Part shown: one piece after another, positions 11,841 to 23,090 of the stretch
Position numbering within the stretch: the first letter of the stretch is position 1
Layout of the letters: each line of letters opens with the position of its first letter
Source: Fragilariopsis cylindrus CCMP1102
Lineage: Eukaryota; Bacillariophyta; Bacillariophyceae; Bacillariales; Bacillariaceae
Length of the DNA stretch: 52,960 bases
Assembly: GCA_900095095.1 (NCBI GenBank)
Contig: FMBT01000557.1
Span: 1-52,960 of the forward strand
Direction: 5' to 3'
The notes under the pieces: model-generated
The model's database searches: none
The model's input: only the letters and a program-made list of their open reading frames with translations
Told to the model about the DNA's origin: nothing
Position numbers and translations under genes: made by a program

Positions 11841-13658
11841 TTAAAGAATTACTGCCCATCCTATAGCTGGAACAAATTCATCCGGACTATCTAAATATAC
11901 AGGATGTCTACCATTTAATTCTTTTACTGTTGCATAGGAATATTTTTCTAATCGTTTGGATACAATTGAACCACCTTGATCCTGATTACCATATATTGCT
12001 ACTATATTAAATTTCTTATTATTAGTATTCAATTTCTTTTTGTTTTTGTTTTTTTCATCGTCGCTTGTTTCATTATTATCATTATTATTATCTTCACCTT
12101 CACCACAAACTGTGAATGCACCAAGTAATCGCAATTGATTTTTTGAACAATTCATGACATTATAGGATGCAACAGGAATCCAACGACGAACATATTGTAG
12201 TAATTTAGTAAGTGGTATTTTAATCTTTTTCTTTTGTGTGTTGTTGTTGTTGTTGTTGTTGTCTTCATTTTCATTTTCTGCGTTGTCGTTGTCGTCATCG
12301 TCATCGTCGACCTTCTTGTCATTTTCTTTATCTTCATCCTTGGCAGCAGTGTCTTCTTCTTCTGCTTCTGCCTCATCGTCCTTATCATCATCTACTTCCT
12401 CCTTTTCATCGGCATTAGTTTCTTCTTTTTCTTTCTTCTCATCTTTTTTGTCGTCTTCATCATCATCTTCATCGTCATCTTCATCTTCGGATACAACAAC
12501 AGTACTATCATCATCGTCATCATCCACAATTTGTTCACATAACCAATCAGTAATAGTTTTACCTGATGCGGATGGTGTAACTAATCCTGATAATGGTAAT
12601 GATATTACACCCTTCGCTTCAAGTTTATCTAATAAATCTAATAGTAGATAATGATTATTTTTTGTATCATCATCTTCTCCTAATCCATTTGTAGTTAAAT
12701 TACATGCTGTGACTGCAATGGATGGAAATTGTCGATTAAACATGCTTAGAATACCAGATGTTTTCCAATTTTCTTTTGTGAATCGTTGTCCATGCAGTAG
12801 AACAATATGATGTATTTCAACACCAGGTTTACGATTCGTTGCTGCTTGATGATAATATGAAACTACATTCTTATTGTTATTCTTGGTTTTGGTATCGTCA
12901 TCTTCTTCTTTTTTCTCATCATCATCATCTTTCTTCTCATCATCAACCACCTCGGTGTTATTAGTTAGGACGTTTTCATTTTCCTTCTTATTTTTCATTT
13001 TTATTTTTTCCATTGTTTCTCCTAATAATCCACCTAAATCAAATCCATTAACCTTAGCACTATCTTCCTTTTGTTGAAATAGCTTCTTCCTTTCTTTTGC
13101 TTTTCTTGCTTCTTTTTCTTCTTCTTCTTCCTCCCCCTCTTTTGTTACACCAAGTGTTACGGTACCCTCAATTAATTCTTCACCATCACCTATTCCAAAA
13201 TTCCGTTTTTCTTGATCCGCTGTTGCCTCGTCGTCGTCGCCTATTACCGTCGTATTAGTTGTTTCTGTTACTATCGCAGCTGCTTTCCTGCTGTTACTAC
13301 TACTAGCTTCAGCTGGTGCTCCTTTTCTAGAGAAAAAATAATACACAGATAAAGATATTAAAGTAATCGTAACCAATAAAGGTCTGAAGTAGTACAGTAG
13401 TTAGGTTCGTGGAATGGAAGAAAGTGAGGTTCAAGGTGTAGAAAGAAACGGGGAAGAGGAACATGTTAGTCATAAGTATCCGATCAATGGATGAAAATTC
13501 AGAGCGAAAAGGCAACGATACGGTACATACGTTACGATACGTTACGATACGATACGAGAGACAGATACATAGATAGATAGATAGATAGAACAAGCCATGA
13601 ACTATGCAGGATGGCAGGCAGGCAGGCAGGATACTTACAGGATGGCGGCGACGCTCAT
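11841..13658 (-). CDS. ABHD14-like alpha/beta hydrolase with long acidic insertions
   Basis: Catalytic landmarks match the ABHD14 branch of alpha/beta hydrolases: IVLLHGQRFTKENW (oxyanion-side strand), TPSASG in place of GxSxG, IYGNQDQGG (acid) and GRHPVYLDSP (His). Between the nucleophile elbow and the next strand (RRWIPVASYNV) lies an insertion of about 105 residues, almost all Asp, Glu, Lys and Asn. A second acidic/Lys region precedes the domain and a smaller one sits before the acid. Two starts are possible. A spliced model joins exon 13658-13639 (MSVAAIL) to 13326-11841 through a 312-bp intron with donor GTAAGTAT and acceptor TTTTTTCTCTAG, giving 501 residues in exact phase. A single-exon model starts at 13376 with MVTITLISLSVYYFF, which could be an anchor. 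I prefer the spliced one. The substrate is unknown. Confidence 0.68.
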
Positions 13659-14253
13659 GACGTATTATAGAAGCGAAGGTAGGTAAGCAAGGTAGGTGTC
13701 TGTCGAATCGATGATTCAATTCGATTCGTCCTGATAGTAATGGAGAATGCAAAGTCAACTGAACAGCATATAAAATATCATTGATGTTTGATGTGGTTGT
13801 TATTCGAAAGTAGAGTATAAAAAATGATCCGCGCAAGATAAAGATTGATAAATCGCGCAGTCGGGGGATGCGATTTTTTAAATTTCTCGTACAAATTTTA
13901 TCCACGTATGAACGGAAGATGGGATCGTCAATTCATTTTTTATACTTGTATCTTCTTTTTCAAATCTTCTCTTTCCTATTTCGCGCTACCAGTTTAGCGG
14001 GAAAGACTACTGTAGCTCTACCGTATCTTTCACACAATACACACAATCAAATTACAGGCGGTAAACAGTTGCATGATAGCTATCCCAAGCATCACAAAAC
14101 AGTCACAATCAGAACAAGTTATTAGGCGATCAACTATTATCGATTCATTAACACGTACTGTACATCATATCAGAGCTGATTCTACTACTCTATTCGAAAA
14201 ACATAAGGATCACTACGTTTAAAGCAGCAGCAGCTTGAATTAACAATTTGAAT
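13659..14253. promoter_or_regulatory. Shared upstream region of two divergent genes
   Basis: About 600 bp between the start codons of the divergent hydrolase and EDR2-type genes, so it probably contains both promoters. No core element can be defined with confidence. The GATA, GGCA and CGATA short repeats lie just beyond it, at 13510-13630, inside the proposed first intron of the hydrolase gene. Confidence 0.4.
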
Positions 14254-15830
14254 ATGGTCGACAGCAACGATGATGGCAATAACGATTATGACGATGATGA
14301 TGTTGTGAATATGAGATTTCCTAATATGACAAAGGATGCTGAAAAGTTATTCACCGATATTATTTTACAGGCAGAAGAAGGCGAAGAAGGAGATAACAAA
14401 CATTCCATCATGTTGGAGGTCCAAGAGGAGGAGGAAGGTAGTAGTACATCACCGAATCGTAGAAGATCATCGGTATTAAAATTACGACCTTCGCTTATGT
14501 CGAGAGAAACATCCGAAAGGGTCATTGAATCATTAATGAAATTAGATGAACAGAAGAAAGGAAACACAGAAGATGAACAACAGAATGACTATGAAGCTTC
14601 GTTTGAAATGAAAAAAGAAGAGAAGAAAAAGAGTGACGATGACGATGATGGAATTAGTAAAGCGGCTGAGTCTGTAGTAGAGTCTCCGTTGATGATTAGT
14701 CGTCGTAGTATAGCCTCGACAGCATCGTTATCGTTGTTGTCCGATGTTACGGAAGGAATTGAAGATGTTGATAGTGATAGTGATGTTATTGATGTAACTG
14801 ATCCTTCATCACTTCCGTATAAACCAATCGCTGGATCGACTACCATTCAACTCAAAAATCCTACCGATCCAGCAATTGATAAAAAGACCGGTAAAGTATT
14901 GGCAGGATGGAGGACGGTGGATCCGTCTACCCTGCAAGTTCGTGGAAGTGGATACAATGGTTCCGATAATAAATGCAAGATTGGTTCTCCTGGTGATTTG
15001 TATGAATGTATCAATGCTGATGTATTCGAATCTCAACAACGAGTTCCCGATATTGCTAGTAAGGTTGTACTACCAAAAGTTGAATTTGTAGACAACGATG
15101 ACAACGATGGCAATGGTAATGGCAACAACACAAAAACATGGACGGCACCGGATTTGTTTGTCATTACTGTTGCGTTACCAACCAGTCAACCATCTATGTA
15201 CGGTGCGAATAGTAATAAGGATGATGGTCTTGGATATACTGTTGTTATGTATTATGCAATGCGTCAAGAAACAAGAGATATCCTTCGACGAATCACAGCC
15301 GCTGACTACAATAACGTGATGATGATGAGGATAATAGTAATATGAATATTAAAATCAATGCGGTACGGTTGTTTGAGAAATGGTGTCGTTGTGCACCGTC
15401 CGATAAGGATTTCTTTTCGAGATTTAAGGTATTGCCACAAGCCGAAAATTTAAAAGAAATGGGATTGCCATCATGGATTGAAAAATTCAATGGGATGGCA
15501 TTTTTAGTCAAACGTCCTGGTGAAACCGGTTATGTATTTACACATCCAACTGTATCCACAACTAATTCAAATCAACAATCGAATTCTTGTATGGAATTTG
15601 ATGTATCGTTACATCCATTTCCGTATTTAGCCAAAAAAGGAATCTGTTACATGAAGGAAACATATTTTGAAAAAACGGTGGTAACATTTGCATTTTGTAT
15701 AGAGGGACGCTTAGAAGATGAATTACCAGAATGTTTGTTAGGTGCCTTTCAATTATGTTATCCCAATCCCGTACATGCCATACAAGCAGAAGATTGGTTT
15801 ACTGCTCCTGCTGGTGGTGGTGCCAATTAA
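14254..15830 (+). CDS. EDR2-type DUF1336 protein, frame broken once
   Basis: The C-terminal half matches the DUF1336 domain of plant ENHANCED DISEASE RESISTANCE 2 proteins: GWRTVDPSTLQVRGSGY, LYECINADVF, VVLPKVEF, WTAPDLFVITVALPT, GYTVVMYYAMRQETRDILRRITAADY, NAVRLFEKWCRCAP, FKVLPQAENLKEMGLPSWIEKFNGMAFLVKRPGETG, and CMEFDVSLHPFPYLAKKGICYMKETYF through IQAEDWF. The N-terminal 200 residues are acidic and Ser-rich with no PH or START domain visible. The frame breaks at about 15314-15318 (AACGTGATGATG). One added base gives an Asp-rich linker and full continuity, for about 526 residues. In plants the family binds lipids or acts at membranes; here that is inference. The start is the ATG at 14254, since the upstream in-frame codon is TTG. 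Confidence 0.85.
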
Positions 15831-16764
15831 TGAAATAAATAAATATATATAATATAATTATAATGTTGTTGTAAAAAATAATATTTTTGGGGCCTAAATG
15901 ACCCTTTTGGAGGCTTAGCACACCCTGACACCTTCCTTACCCCCTAGAGCCCTAAGCAATAGTTGGACCTTGTACCCATAGGTATGATTTGGCTCCATAT
16001 TGTCTATCAAGGTTATTAGGTCTGTATTGATGGTGCATCACGGCCTTGATTACACGCGCACTTGGCACTTAAAGAAATTGTGTGTTTTAATAGTGGTGGA
16101 TTCTGACCCATGACACCCCAAATCTATGTATGGTTACCTAGAACAATGATAGAATCAAAAATCTTGTAATCAGATTGATGTCTAGGTATTTTATTTGGGA
16201 CTCAGTATACCTGGTATGGCCGTGGTAGCATCTCAAATATTCTTGTTGGAGCCATTTTATGTCTATTCTATTGTTCCCCACCCCACTATACAACCAATAT
16301 TTCCAAGCATTGTTGGTTTATTTTGATCATATGCATATATGGAAGGTATCTGGGTGTTCAAACCATCGTCCAATTCCTTTTTTTGATGTTGTGGCAGCCT
16401 ATTTCTGAATGGTACTTTTGGGCATGGAAATATGACATGGTGGCCAGAATGCAATGTTTGTGTTCTGGAGGCAAGAATAAGTAAATATGAGGGATCATGA
16501 CCCTTGGTTCATCCCCTATGGGTATAAGATGGATGACTGGGTGGTCTTTGGGTGCACCATGCTGGTTCTGGAACCTAAGGCGAAGTTATTCATCTTGTAT
16601 TATTATTTTATTATTTCAAAGTTGTTTACCAGTAACCAAACTCCACTAGAGAATTTATGAGATGAAGATGATACCAATCAGAATTACTTTAGTCAAGTGA
16701 TGATGAACCACCAGGGATGGTAGGAGAGAAACACATTCAACCTGTCTAGTACTGTTAAACCATT
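15831..16764. repeat. Non-coding repeat-like DNA left of the satellite
   Basis: Starting near 15880 (ATATTTTTGGGGCCT) the sequence becomes less AT-rich in its runs and unlike neighbouring intergenic DNA, with CTTTTGGAGG and CACCC words and no microsatellites. It leads directly into the satellite array. No gene is supported; the frame at 16263-16454 is short. It may be part of one larger repeat element extending to about 18480, where TTTTGGGGCC recurs near 18364. Confidence 0.4.
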
Positions 16765-16779
16765 GTGTTTCATACCAAC

Positions 16780-18275
16780 CTACACCTGGATCTCTTGTTC
16801 ACCTATTATTTTTTTGTGCCTACCACAACAGCAAAACGAATTTTATTCCTCAACTACATGGACAGAAAAGATGTGGAAGGCAGACATAATGTTCTAGTAC
16901 ACTTTGTTGATGTTTGTGAACCCAACCTATTTGGTGTTGTCCTCTGCAACCCTTTCAAATGAGATATTTTGTGGTTTATTTTGATCAAAAATCATACTTT
17001 TTGTGCGTGTAACAACAGTGAAATGAATTTTATTCCTCAACCGCAGGAACAGAAAAGTGGTAGGAGGCAAACACAATGTTCTAATACACTATGTGGAAGT
17101 TTATGCACCTGATCTGATAGGTGTTGTCTGATGGAACCCTTTTATATGAGATATTTTGTGGTTCATTTTGATCAAAAATCATGTTTTTTTGTGCCTGCCA
17201 TAAAATTGAAATGAATGTTATTCCTCAACCACATGAATAGATCAGTTGTGGGAGGTAAGCACAATGTTCTAGTACACTATATGGATATTTATGCACCTGA
17301 TCTGGCAGGTCTTGTCCTCTGCAACCCTTTTATATGAGATATTTTGTGGTTTATTTTGATCAAAAATCATACTTTTTGTGCGTGTAACAACAGTGAAATG
17401 AATTTTATTCCTCAACCGCAGGAACAGAAAAGTGGTAGGAGGCAAACACAATGTTCTAATACACTATGTGGAAGTTTATGCACCTGATCTGATAGGTGTT
17501 GTCTGATGGAACCCTTTTATATGAGATATTTTGTGGTTCATTTTGATCAAAAATCATGTTTTTTTGTGCCTGCCATAAAATTGAAATGAATGTTATTCCT
17601 CAACCACATGAATAGATCAGTTGTGGGAGGTAAGCACAATGTTCTAGTACACTATATGGATATTTATTCACCTGATCTGGCAGGTCTTGTCCTCTGCAAC
17701 CCTTTTATATGAGATATTTTGTGGTTTATTTTGATCAAAAATCATACTTTTTGTGCGTGTAACAACAGTGAAATGAATTTTATTCCTCAACCGCAGGAAC
17801 AGAAAAGTGGTAGGAGGCAAACACAATGTTCTAATACACTATGTGGAAGTTTATGCACCTGATCTGATAGGTGTTGTCTGATGGAACCCTTTTATATGAG
17901 ATATTTTGTGGTTCATTTTGATCAAAAATCATGTTTTTTTGTGCCTGCCATAAAATTGAAATGAATGTTATTCCTCAACCACATGAATAGATCAGTTGTG
18001 GGAGGTAAGCACAATGTTCTAGTACACTATATGGATATTTATGCACCTGATCTGGCAGGTCTTGTCCTCTGCAACCCTTTTATATGAGATATCTAGTTGT
18101 TCATTTTTGATCGTAAATCATGTTTTTTGTGTGCCTGCCATAAAATTGAAATGGATTTTATTCCCCAGCCACAGAAAAAGCAAAGTTGCAGGAGGCCTAC
18201 ACAATGTTCTAATACATTCTGCGGATGTTAGTGCACCCGCCCTATTTGGTGTTGTCCTCTGCAACCCTTTCAATT
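16780..18275 (+). repeat. Satellite array: 187/188-bp monomers in 375-bp higher-order dimers
   Basis: About eight monomers, each beginning GAGATATTTTGTGGTT or a variant. Type A starts at 16961, 17336 and 17711; type B at 17148, 17523 and 17898. A to B is 187 bp, B to A is 188 bp, so the dimer period is exactly 375 bp. The three dimers are nearly identical to each other, while A and B differ clearly. More diverged monomers flank the array, at about 16780 and from 18086. This is classical higher-order satellite structure. Short frames such as ...HNVLVHFVDV... recur, but stops make coding unlikely. Confidence 0.9.
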
Positions 18276-19491
18276 GGTACTAGTGCACTGGTGTAGTACA
18301 TAACAATAGTTTTCTACGAAATATTTTGTCCCCAAATATTTGTTTTATCCCAAAATACATTTATTTTGGGGCCCCCCCTCTATGACAATTTTGGGGGGAT
18401 TATTAATTATTAACCCGTTACACTTTTGGGATTTAAAAAGTAATAAAAATCACTATTTCTCAGGAAAACCCCCAAATGGAAAAGTTAATGCGTGTTGCCT
18501 ACTGTATACAGTTCTTACCTAATGCTAGAACATCATTATAATTGATACAGACACAATAGCCCAGCATTATTTGTTGTGGATAAACAGGTGGATAGATGAT
18601 TCTCTTCATTGGATGAAAAGTGTTACAGGTAACATGTATATCACTCTACAGAATGCACTGCCTCTTTTTTACAGCAGGAATCATTGGAGGAAAAATTCTT
18701 AATGAGCTTGGCTAGTTATCTATAAGTGCATACAACATCATTATGTGCATATGATTTATTGCTTAGCTACTAGTTACGAGCTGCTACTGTATGGGTATGT
18801 TACACAGACAGAAAGACTTGCTCGTTATATACGAGGCATTTTGAGACAAACATACACGATGGGTTATTGTTGCATGCCTACAGTAGTGTAATGATAATAC
18901 TATATAAAAAGTATTTTTTAAATGATTTTTTAATATGTATGTATTATACTAAGTTACTATATGTAATGTATCTGGCTTTTGCGAAAATTAAGTTAGATCG
19001 TTCTAGATTAAATTCGTTGTACGTATAACGGGACCGATCGTCCAATTGTTACTGTAGCGAGGCGACACACGAACACACACAAAAAAGCGAGATAAAATGA
19101 GAAAGATGGGCACCTTATTAGTCCGTTAACGTCATTCATCACGTTGTATTTGTGTCGCGTATTTCCTTTTTTTCTTGAGGTATGGGGTAGGGTAGGGTAT
19201 TGTAATGTAATTTGCGAGTCAGCGAAAACAAAAATACGACGACGATGAAATCAATACGGGCACCGTAGTCCGTATCATCAATCGTCTTTTTCAGTTTGCT
19301 TGTCGCTCATGTAAATTTAGTTTTTCTTGTAGTTCAGTTCAGTTCAGTTCAGTTCAGTTCAGTTCAGTTCAGTTCAGTTCAGTTCATGGGTATGGGTATG
19401 GGGTATGTATGTATCATGTAAATTCAAAAATGAAAAACACGACGGACGTGTCCGTCGCATTGCATTGACGTCACGTGTCAAGATTTAATAT
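18276..19491. other. Intergenic region with G/C runs and a pentamer array
   Basis: The satellite is followed by homopolymer-rich sequence (GGGGCCCCCCC near 18367, TTTTGGGGGG near 18390), then AT-rich DNA, then an AGTTC array. The stretch next to 19491 is the downstream region of the methyltransferase gene. No gene is supported. Confidence 0.55.
19331..19386. repeat. (AGTTC)n microsatellite
   Basis: Eleven perfect AGTTC units followed by ATGGGT repeats. Confidence 0.95.
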
Positions 19492-21520
19492 TTATTCAAC
19501 TTTATGTGTTTTTTGTGCAACGATAATACCCCATACAATATTACCTGGTGAATTTTCTTTCCATACCTTTAAACCAGCTTCTGCTTTCTTGATGTATGCT
19601 TCAGATAAACCAATTTGATGTCCTTTACTTTTTGTGACATCCAATACACAACCATAATGTTCACTAATATTATCCGAATGTAAATCAGTTGAAAAGTTAG
19701 TAAATCCATTTTCTTCTAATGCTGATTTATAATTACTAACTGTACCCATTTTCGATAAATTAATTCTGTTATAAATTGGTTGCATTGTCGTCGAGTCCAC
19801 AATTTCTTCTTGCATAATATCCGAAAAAATCATCCATCCACCGGGACGTAAAATTCTACCAGCTTCCTTAATTGCCATACGTTGTCTTTCTGGACCAACA
19901 TGAAGTAATGCATCCATCGAAATTACAACATCCGCTGATTCATCACCCACACTAACTTGAAGATAGGATTCTTCTAAAATTTCAAGTGTATCTTGTGAAT
20001 CATCACCATGCAATAAAGTGGTATTACGTGTACGTGCTTGACTACACATCCTGTGTGATATATCACACCCTGTTGCTTTCCATACCAGACCTTCCTTATA
20101 TAGACGTCTCATTAGTCCACCATACCCGCATCCTAAATCAACAACACGTAATGCTGTATGTTGTGATGAGATACAATTGTTTCTAATATGTTTAATTAAT
20201 TCAATTTCATGTAATTCTTCAGCACGTCTAATTTGGGATTGTAAATCTAATCTTGATTTCTCTTTCACAGAAAGTAAATCATACCGTCCAACATGTAATT
20301 CATCTTCACCCCATATTTTACTATAGAAGTTTTGTGCATCATCACTATCATAATACCCTTTTGCATTAGAGGTATTATTTTTATCAAACCATACAAAGAT
20401 TGCTAAAGAATCACATCGAATATGACTCGTACCAGTTTTAGATAAATCATTTGTTTTCACAATGGATTCCACATCAATATCATAACTACGTAATAATTGT
20501 TGTACCTCTAATGGTTTTTGCCAATGTGTTGCATATTGGGTTGGTGTTACTAATATACGTTTATCCCAATCCACATGTTCATGTACATCAAATTTACCAC
20601 ATAATGGTTCATTATTTTTATAATAATTCATAACAGCATGTGAAAAGAAATTACCTAATAGAAGTAAGTAGACGGGGGAGGTGTGTGTGTATGAAGACGG
20701 ACGAGAAAGAGAAACGATAGAATGAATGAATGAAACGTGTCAGTTGATTGTAAAGGAAAAGAAGGAAACGATGATGTGGAACGTGTAAAACAGGACGGAC
20801 GTTAACAAAGACATTGTGCACAAATAGACACAGGCATAGGATATTATATAGAAACTTACCATTCCAATAACTAACCATACATAAGCCATCATCTCCTGCA
20901 ACAGCAATCATTTGATCAACAACACCACCTCTAAGCTCGTGTGGCATAATATTTAATGTATTATTCACACAAACAACTAAAGGTTTGTTATATTTTTTAT
21001 CATTCCCTTGTTCGATCCACCATTCTTCAAGTAGTAGAGCATCAGCAACAACAAAATCACAGGATTCATGTGGGTGTTGTTTCTTACAAAAACCAATAAA
21101 ATCAATATTGATATCCACACCAATACATGGAATTGTTACCATTTGTTCTTGTGGAGATGAACCATCAATCAATCCTTTTAAGTTGGTGATGGAGGTACGT
21201 AATGGTTTTTGTTCATTCATTAAACCAATAATATCACCAGTACCACATCCAACCTCCAGAATCACATCATAACCACCTTCTTCCGCAGTTTTACGGATTG
21301 TATCAATTGTGGCTTGATAGGTGGGTCGAAAGATGGATCTCTCCGATGCCACACTATCATGCCATGCTTGAGGTGTCATAAATTCCCATACCTCACGTTC
21401 CGAATCTAAATCAGCACTGTTAGCAGAATGATTACTTCGGGTAAGAAGAGGATCATCTTGTTCAGTATGATCCTTCGTAGATTCTTGACTACTAGCAACA
21501 GCGGCTGTTCCTTGACACAT
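19492..21520 (-). CDS. Two-domain SAM methyltransferase, glycine betaine type (SDMT-like C-terminal half)
   Basis: Two exons, 21520-20860 and 20654-19492, with a 205-bp intron (donor GTAAGTTT, acceptor TATTAG). The joined frame is exactly 607 residues. The first methyltransferase domain has motif I VILEVGCGTGD (about residues 86-96) and CIGVDINIDFIGF. The junction restores YWNGNFFSHAVMNYYKNN. The second domain has VVDLGCGYGG (about 391-400), GDESADVVISMDALLHVG, ILRPGGWMIFSDIMQ and QPIYNRINLSKMG..YKSALEENGF, which follow sarcosine/dimethylglycine N-methyltransferases closely. Glycine-sarcosine-dimethylglycine methyltransferase fusions making betaine are known in diatoms, so osmolyte synthesis is likely but not proven; the substrate of the first domain is uncertain. 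An in-frame upstream start at 21625 would add 35 residues. Confidence 0.8.
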
Positions 21521-22158
21521 GATTTGATAAAGTTGGGGTTTGATGGAGGAGCGAGTTGATGGAGTTTGAGTTGAGGGTAGGTTTAGCGAGAAATGTATGT
21601 GTTTCTGGCTATTTGTTCTGTTCAATAAAGATGTGAAGTTATGGTTGAGGAGCGAAAAGGCGCAATAATGTAGTAATGAAAAATTAGAGGTGAGTAACGA
21701 TCGGATTGTCGGATGAAGAGATTGTGCGATGAAGATCGTGCATTTTGTCGGATCTAAAAATTTAAATCATGTGTGGGAAAAGTCAGTGCTGTACTGTAAC
21801 GTTAGTCAAAGTCGCTCGCCATCCTCCGTCGAGCCCAAAAAGCGCTCTGTTCTGCTTCTGCGGAAGGAAACTACGGTAGATCTTCATGATTGATTGATTG
21901 GACATCAAAAACAGTACAGACACAGACACAGACAACCCCCATCGTGTGGTCGTCGTCGTCGACACGTCCTCCGACCAGTACTAGTACTTCTTCCGCGAGC
22001 TAATAAAGAAGATATTGGAAATTAACAGATCGAAAACTCACCTAATTTTACGTGTGGTGGTGAAAATATCTTTAATTATACCGGGAAATGTGAAATTATG
22101 AGAAAAAAAGAACGTATGCTTCTTCTATCACTTTAGAGAACATATGACGCATAGATTT

Positions 22159-22239
22159 TGAGCTCGTTACGAGCTCATTTTGAAGAGGTCTATGTAGATA
22201 TATGTACTAATTCTACAGGATTAATATAAAAAGACCTCT
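22159..22239. other. Perfect 9-bp palindrome followed by a second inverted repeat
   Basis: TGAGCTCGT (22159-22167) and ACGAGCTCA (22169-22177) are exact reverse complements with a one-base spacer. Seven bases on, AGAGGTCT (22184-22191) and AGACCTCT (22232-22239) form an 8-bp stem around a 40-base loop. The function is unknown. Confidence 0.45.
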
Positions 22240-22854
22240 CAGGTTATGAGTCCAATGAACGATCAAAAAGGGGACGATTTGGGGGATAAACGTCCACGAA
22301 TGAGTTAATCACGAATTGAAATCTTTAAGACCAAATACATCGCCGAAAAAAATCTATGAAAATCGAGAACTCAGCTGCCTCGACGATGGTGGTCTTGGCT
22401 ATCATGTACCGTCTTATCGAGTGAATGTGTCTTGGATCCATGCCATTGCCATAATGCGTCGTAGTAACACATCATGATGATACTATTGCAGATTATTATA
22501 AAAGAGACCATCGATCGGAAGTGTGATGATCATTCATTCTTGGAACGATCGTGAAATTAAAATTTTGGCTGTTCTTGGTAACCGCACGCACATCGAATGT
22601 ATTGAAACAGCCAAAGTGACGACCCAGACAGAAGGAAAACTAGTAAAGCTCACACTAAACTCCCTTCATCGCTTGAATTTCGAACAAATTATGTATAACT
22701 CTGATGTACAACATTAACGGATTGGATGGATGGGTGTAGTGGGATAGACAAGAGCAGAGCTGCTGCCGCTACAACGAATTCGGTAATGGAACAATAACGA
22801 CGCAACGACGACAATTGCTACAATCAACGCATCAACTTTCTCTCCATCACAATA

Positions 22855-22864
<10 letters not shown>

Positions 22865-22885
<21 letters not shown>
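22865..22885. repeat. (CA)n microsatellite
   Basis: About ten perfect CA units. Confidence 0.9.
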
Positions 22886-23064
22886 GTCGTTCTTAGATTA
22901 ATTCAACTACGGATTTTTAAACTATTCTTTATTGATATAGTAGTGTCTATCATTTACTTTATTCACTACTACTGTACTTAGCTAACGACAATAATCCATG
23001 CAATTTGCGTGTGTGCATGTGTGTGTTGCTCCTGGTGAGTCAGTCTACTAGCAGTCTTCACATG

Positions 23065-23090
23065 TATATTATATTATATTATATTATATT
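23065..23090. repeat. (ATATT)n microsatellite
   Basis: Five units of TATAT/ATATT. Confidence 0.85.

Noticed and set aside
12234..12651. Plus-strand Ser, Cys or Val/Ile frames in the hydrolase gene
   Set aside because: Antisense reading of the acidic insertion.
13327..13905. 192-residue minus-strand frame upstream of the hydrolase
   Set aside because: Covers the proposed intron and upstream repeats; no domain, and it does not share the frame of the hydrolase exon.
16765..18283. Short frames repeated in the satellite (HNVLVHFVDV..., HNVLIHSADV...)
   Set aside because: The monomer length is not a multiple of three and most monomers have stops; the similarity comes from the DNA repeat.
22523..22717. 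64-residue plus-strand frame (MMIIHSWNDREIKILAVLGNRTHIE...)
   Set aside because: Looks protein-like but is short, with no partner exon or family match that I recognise.
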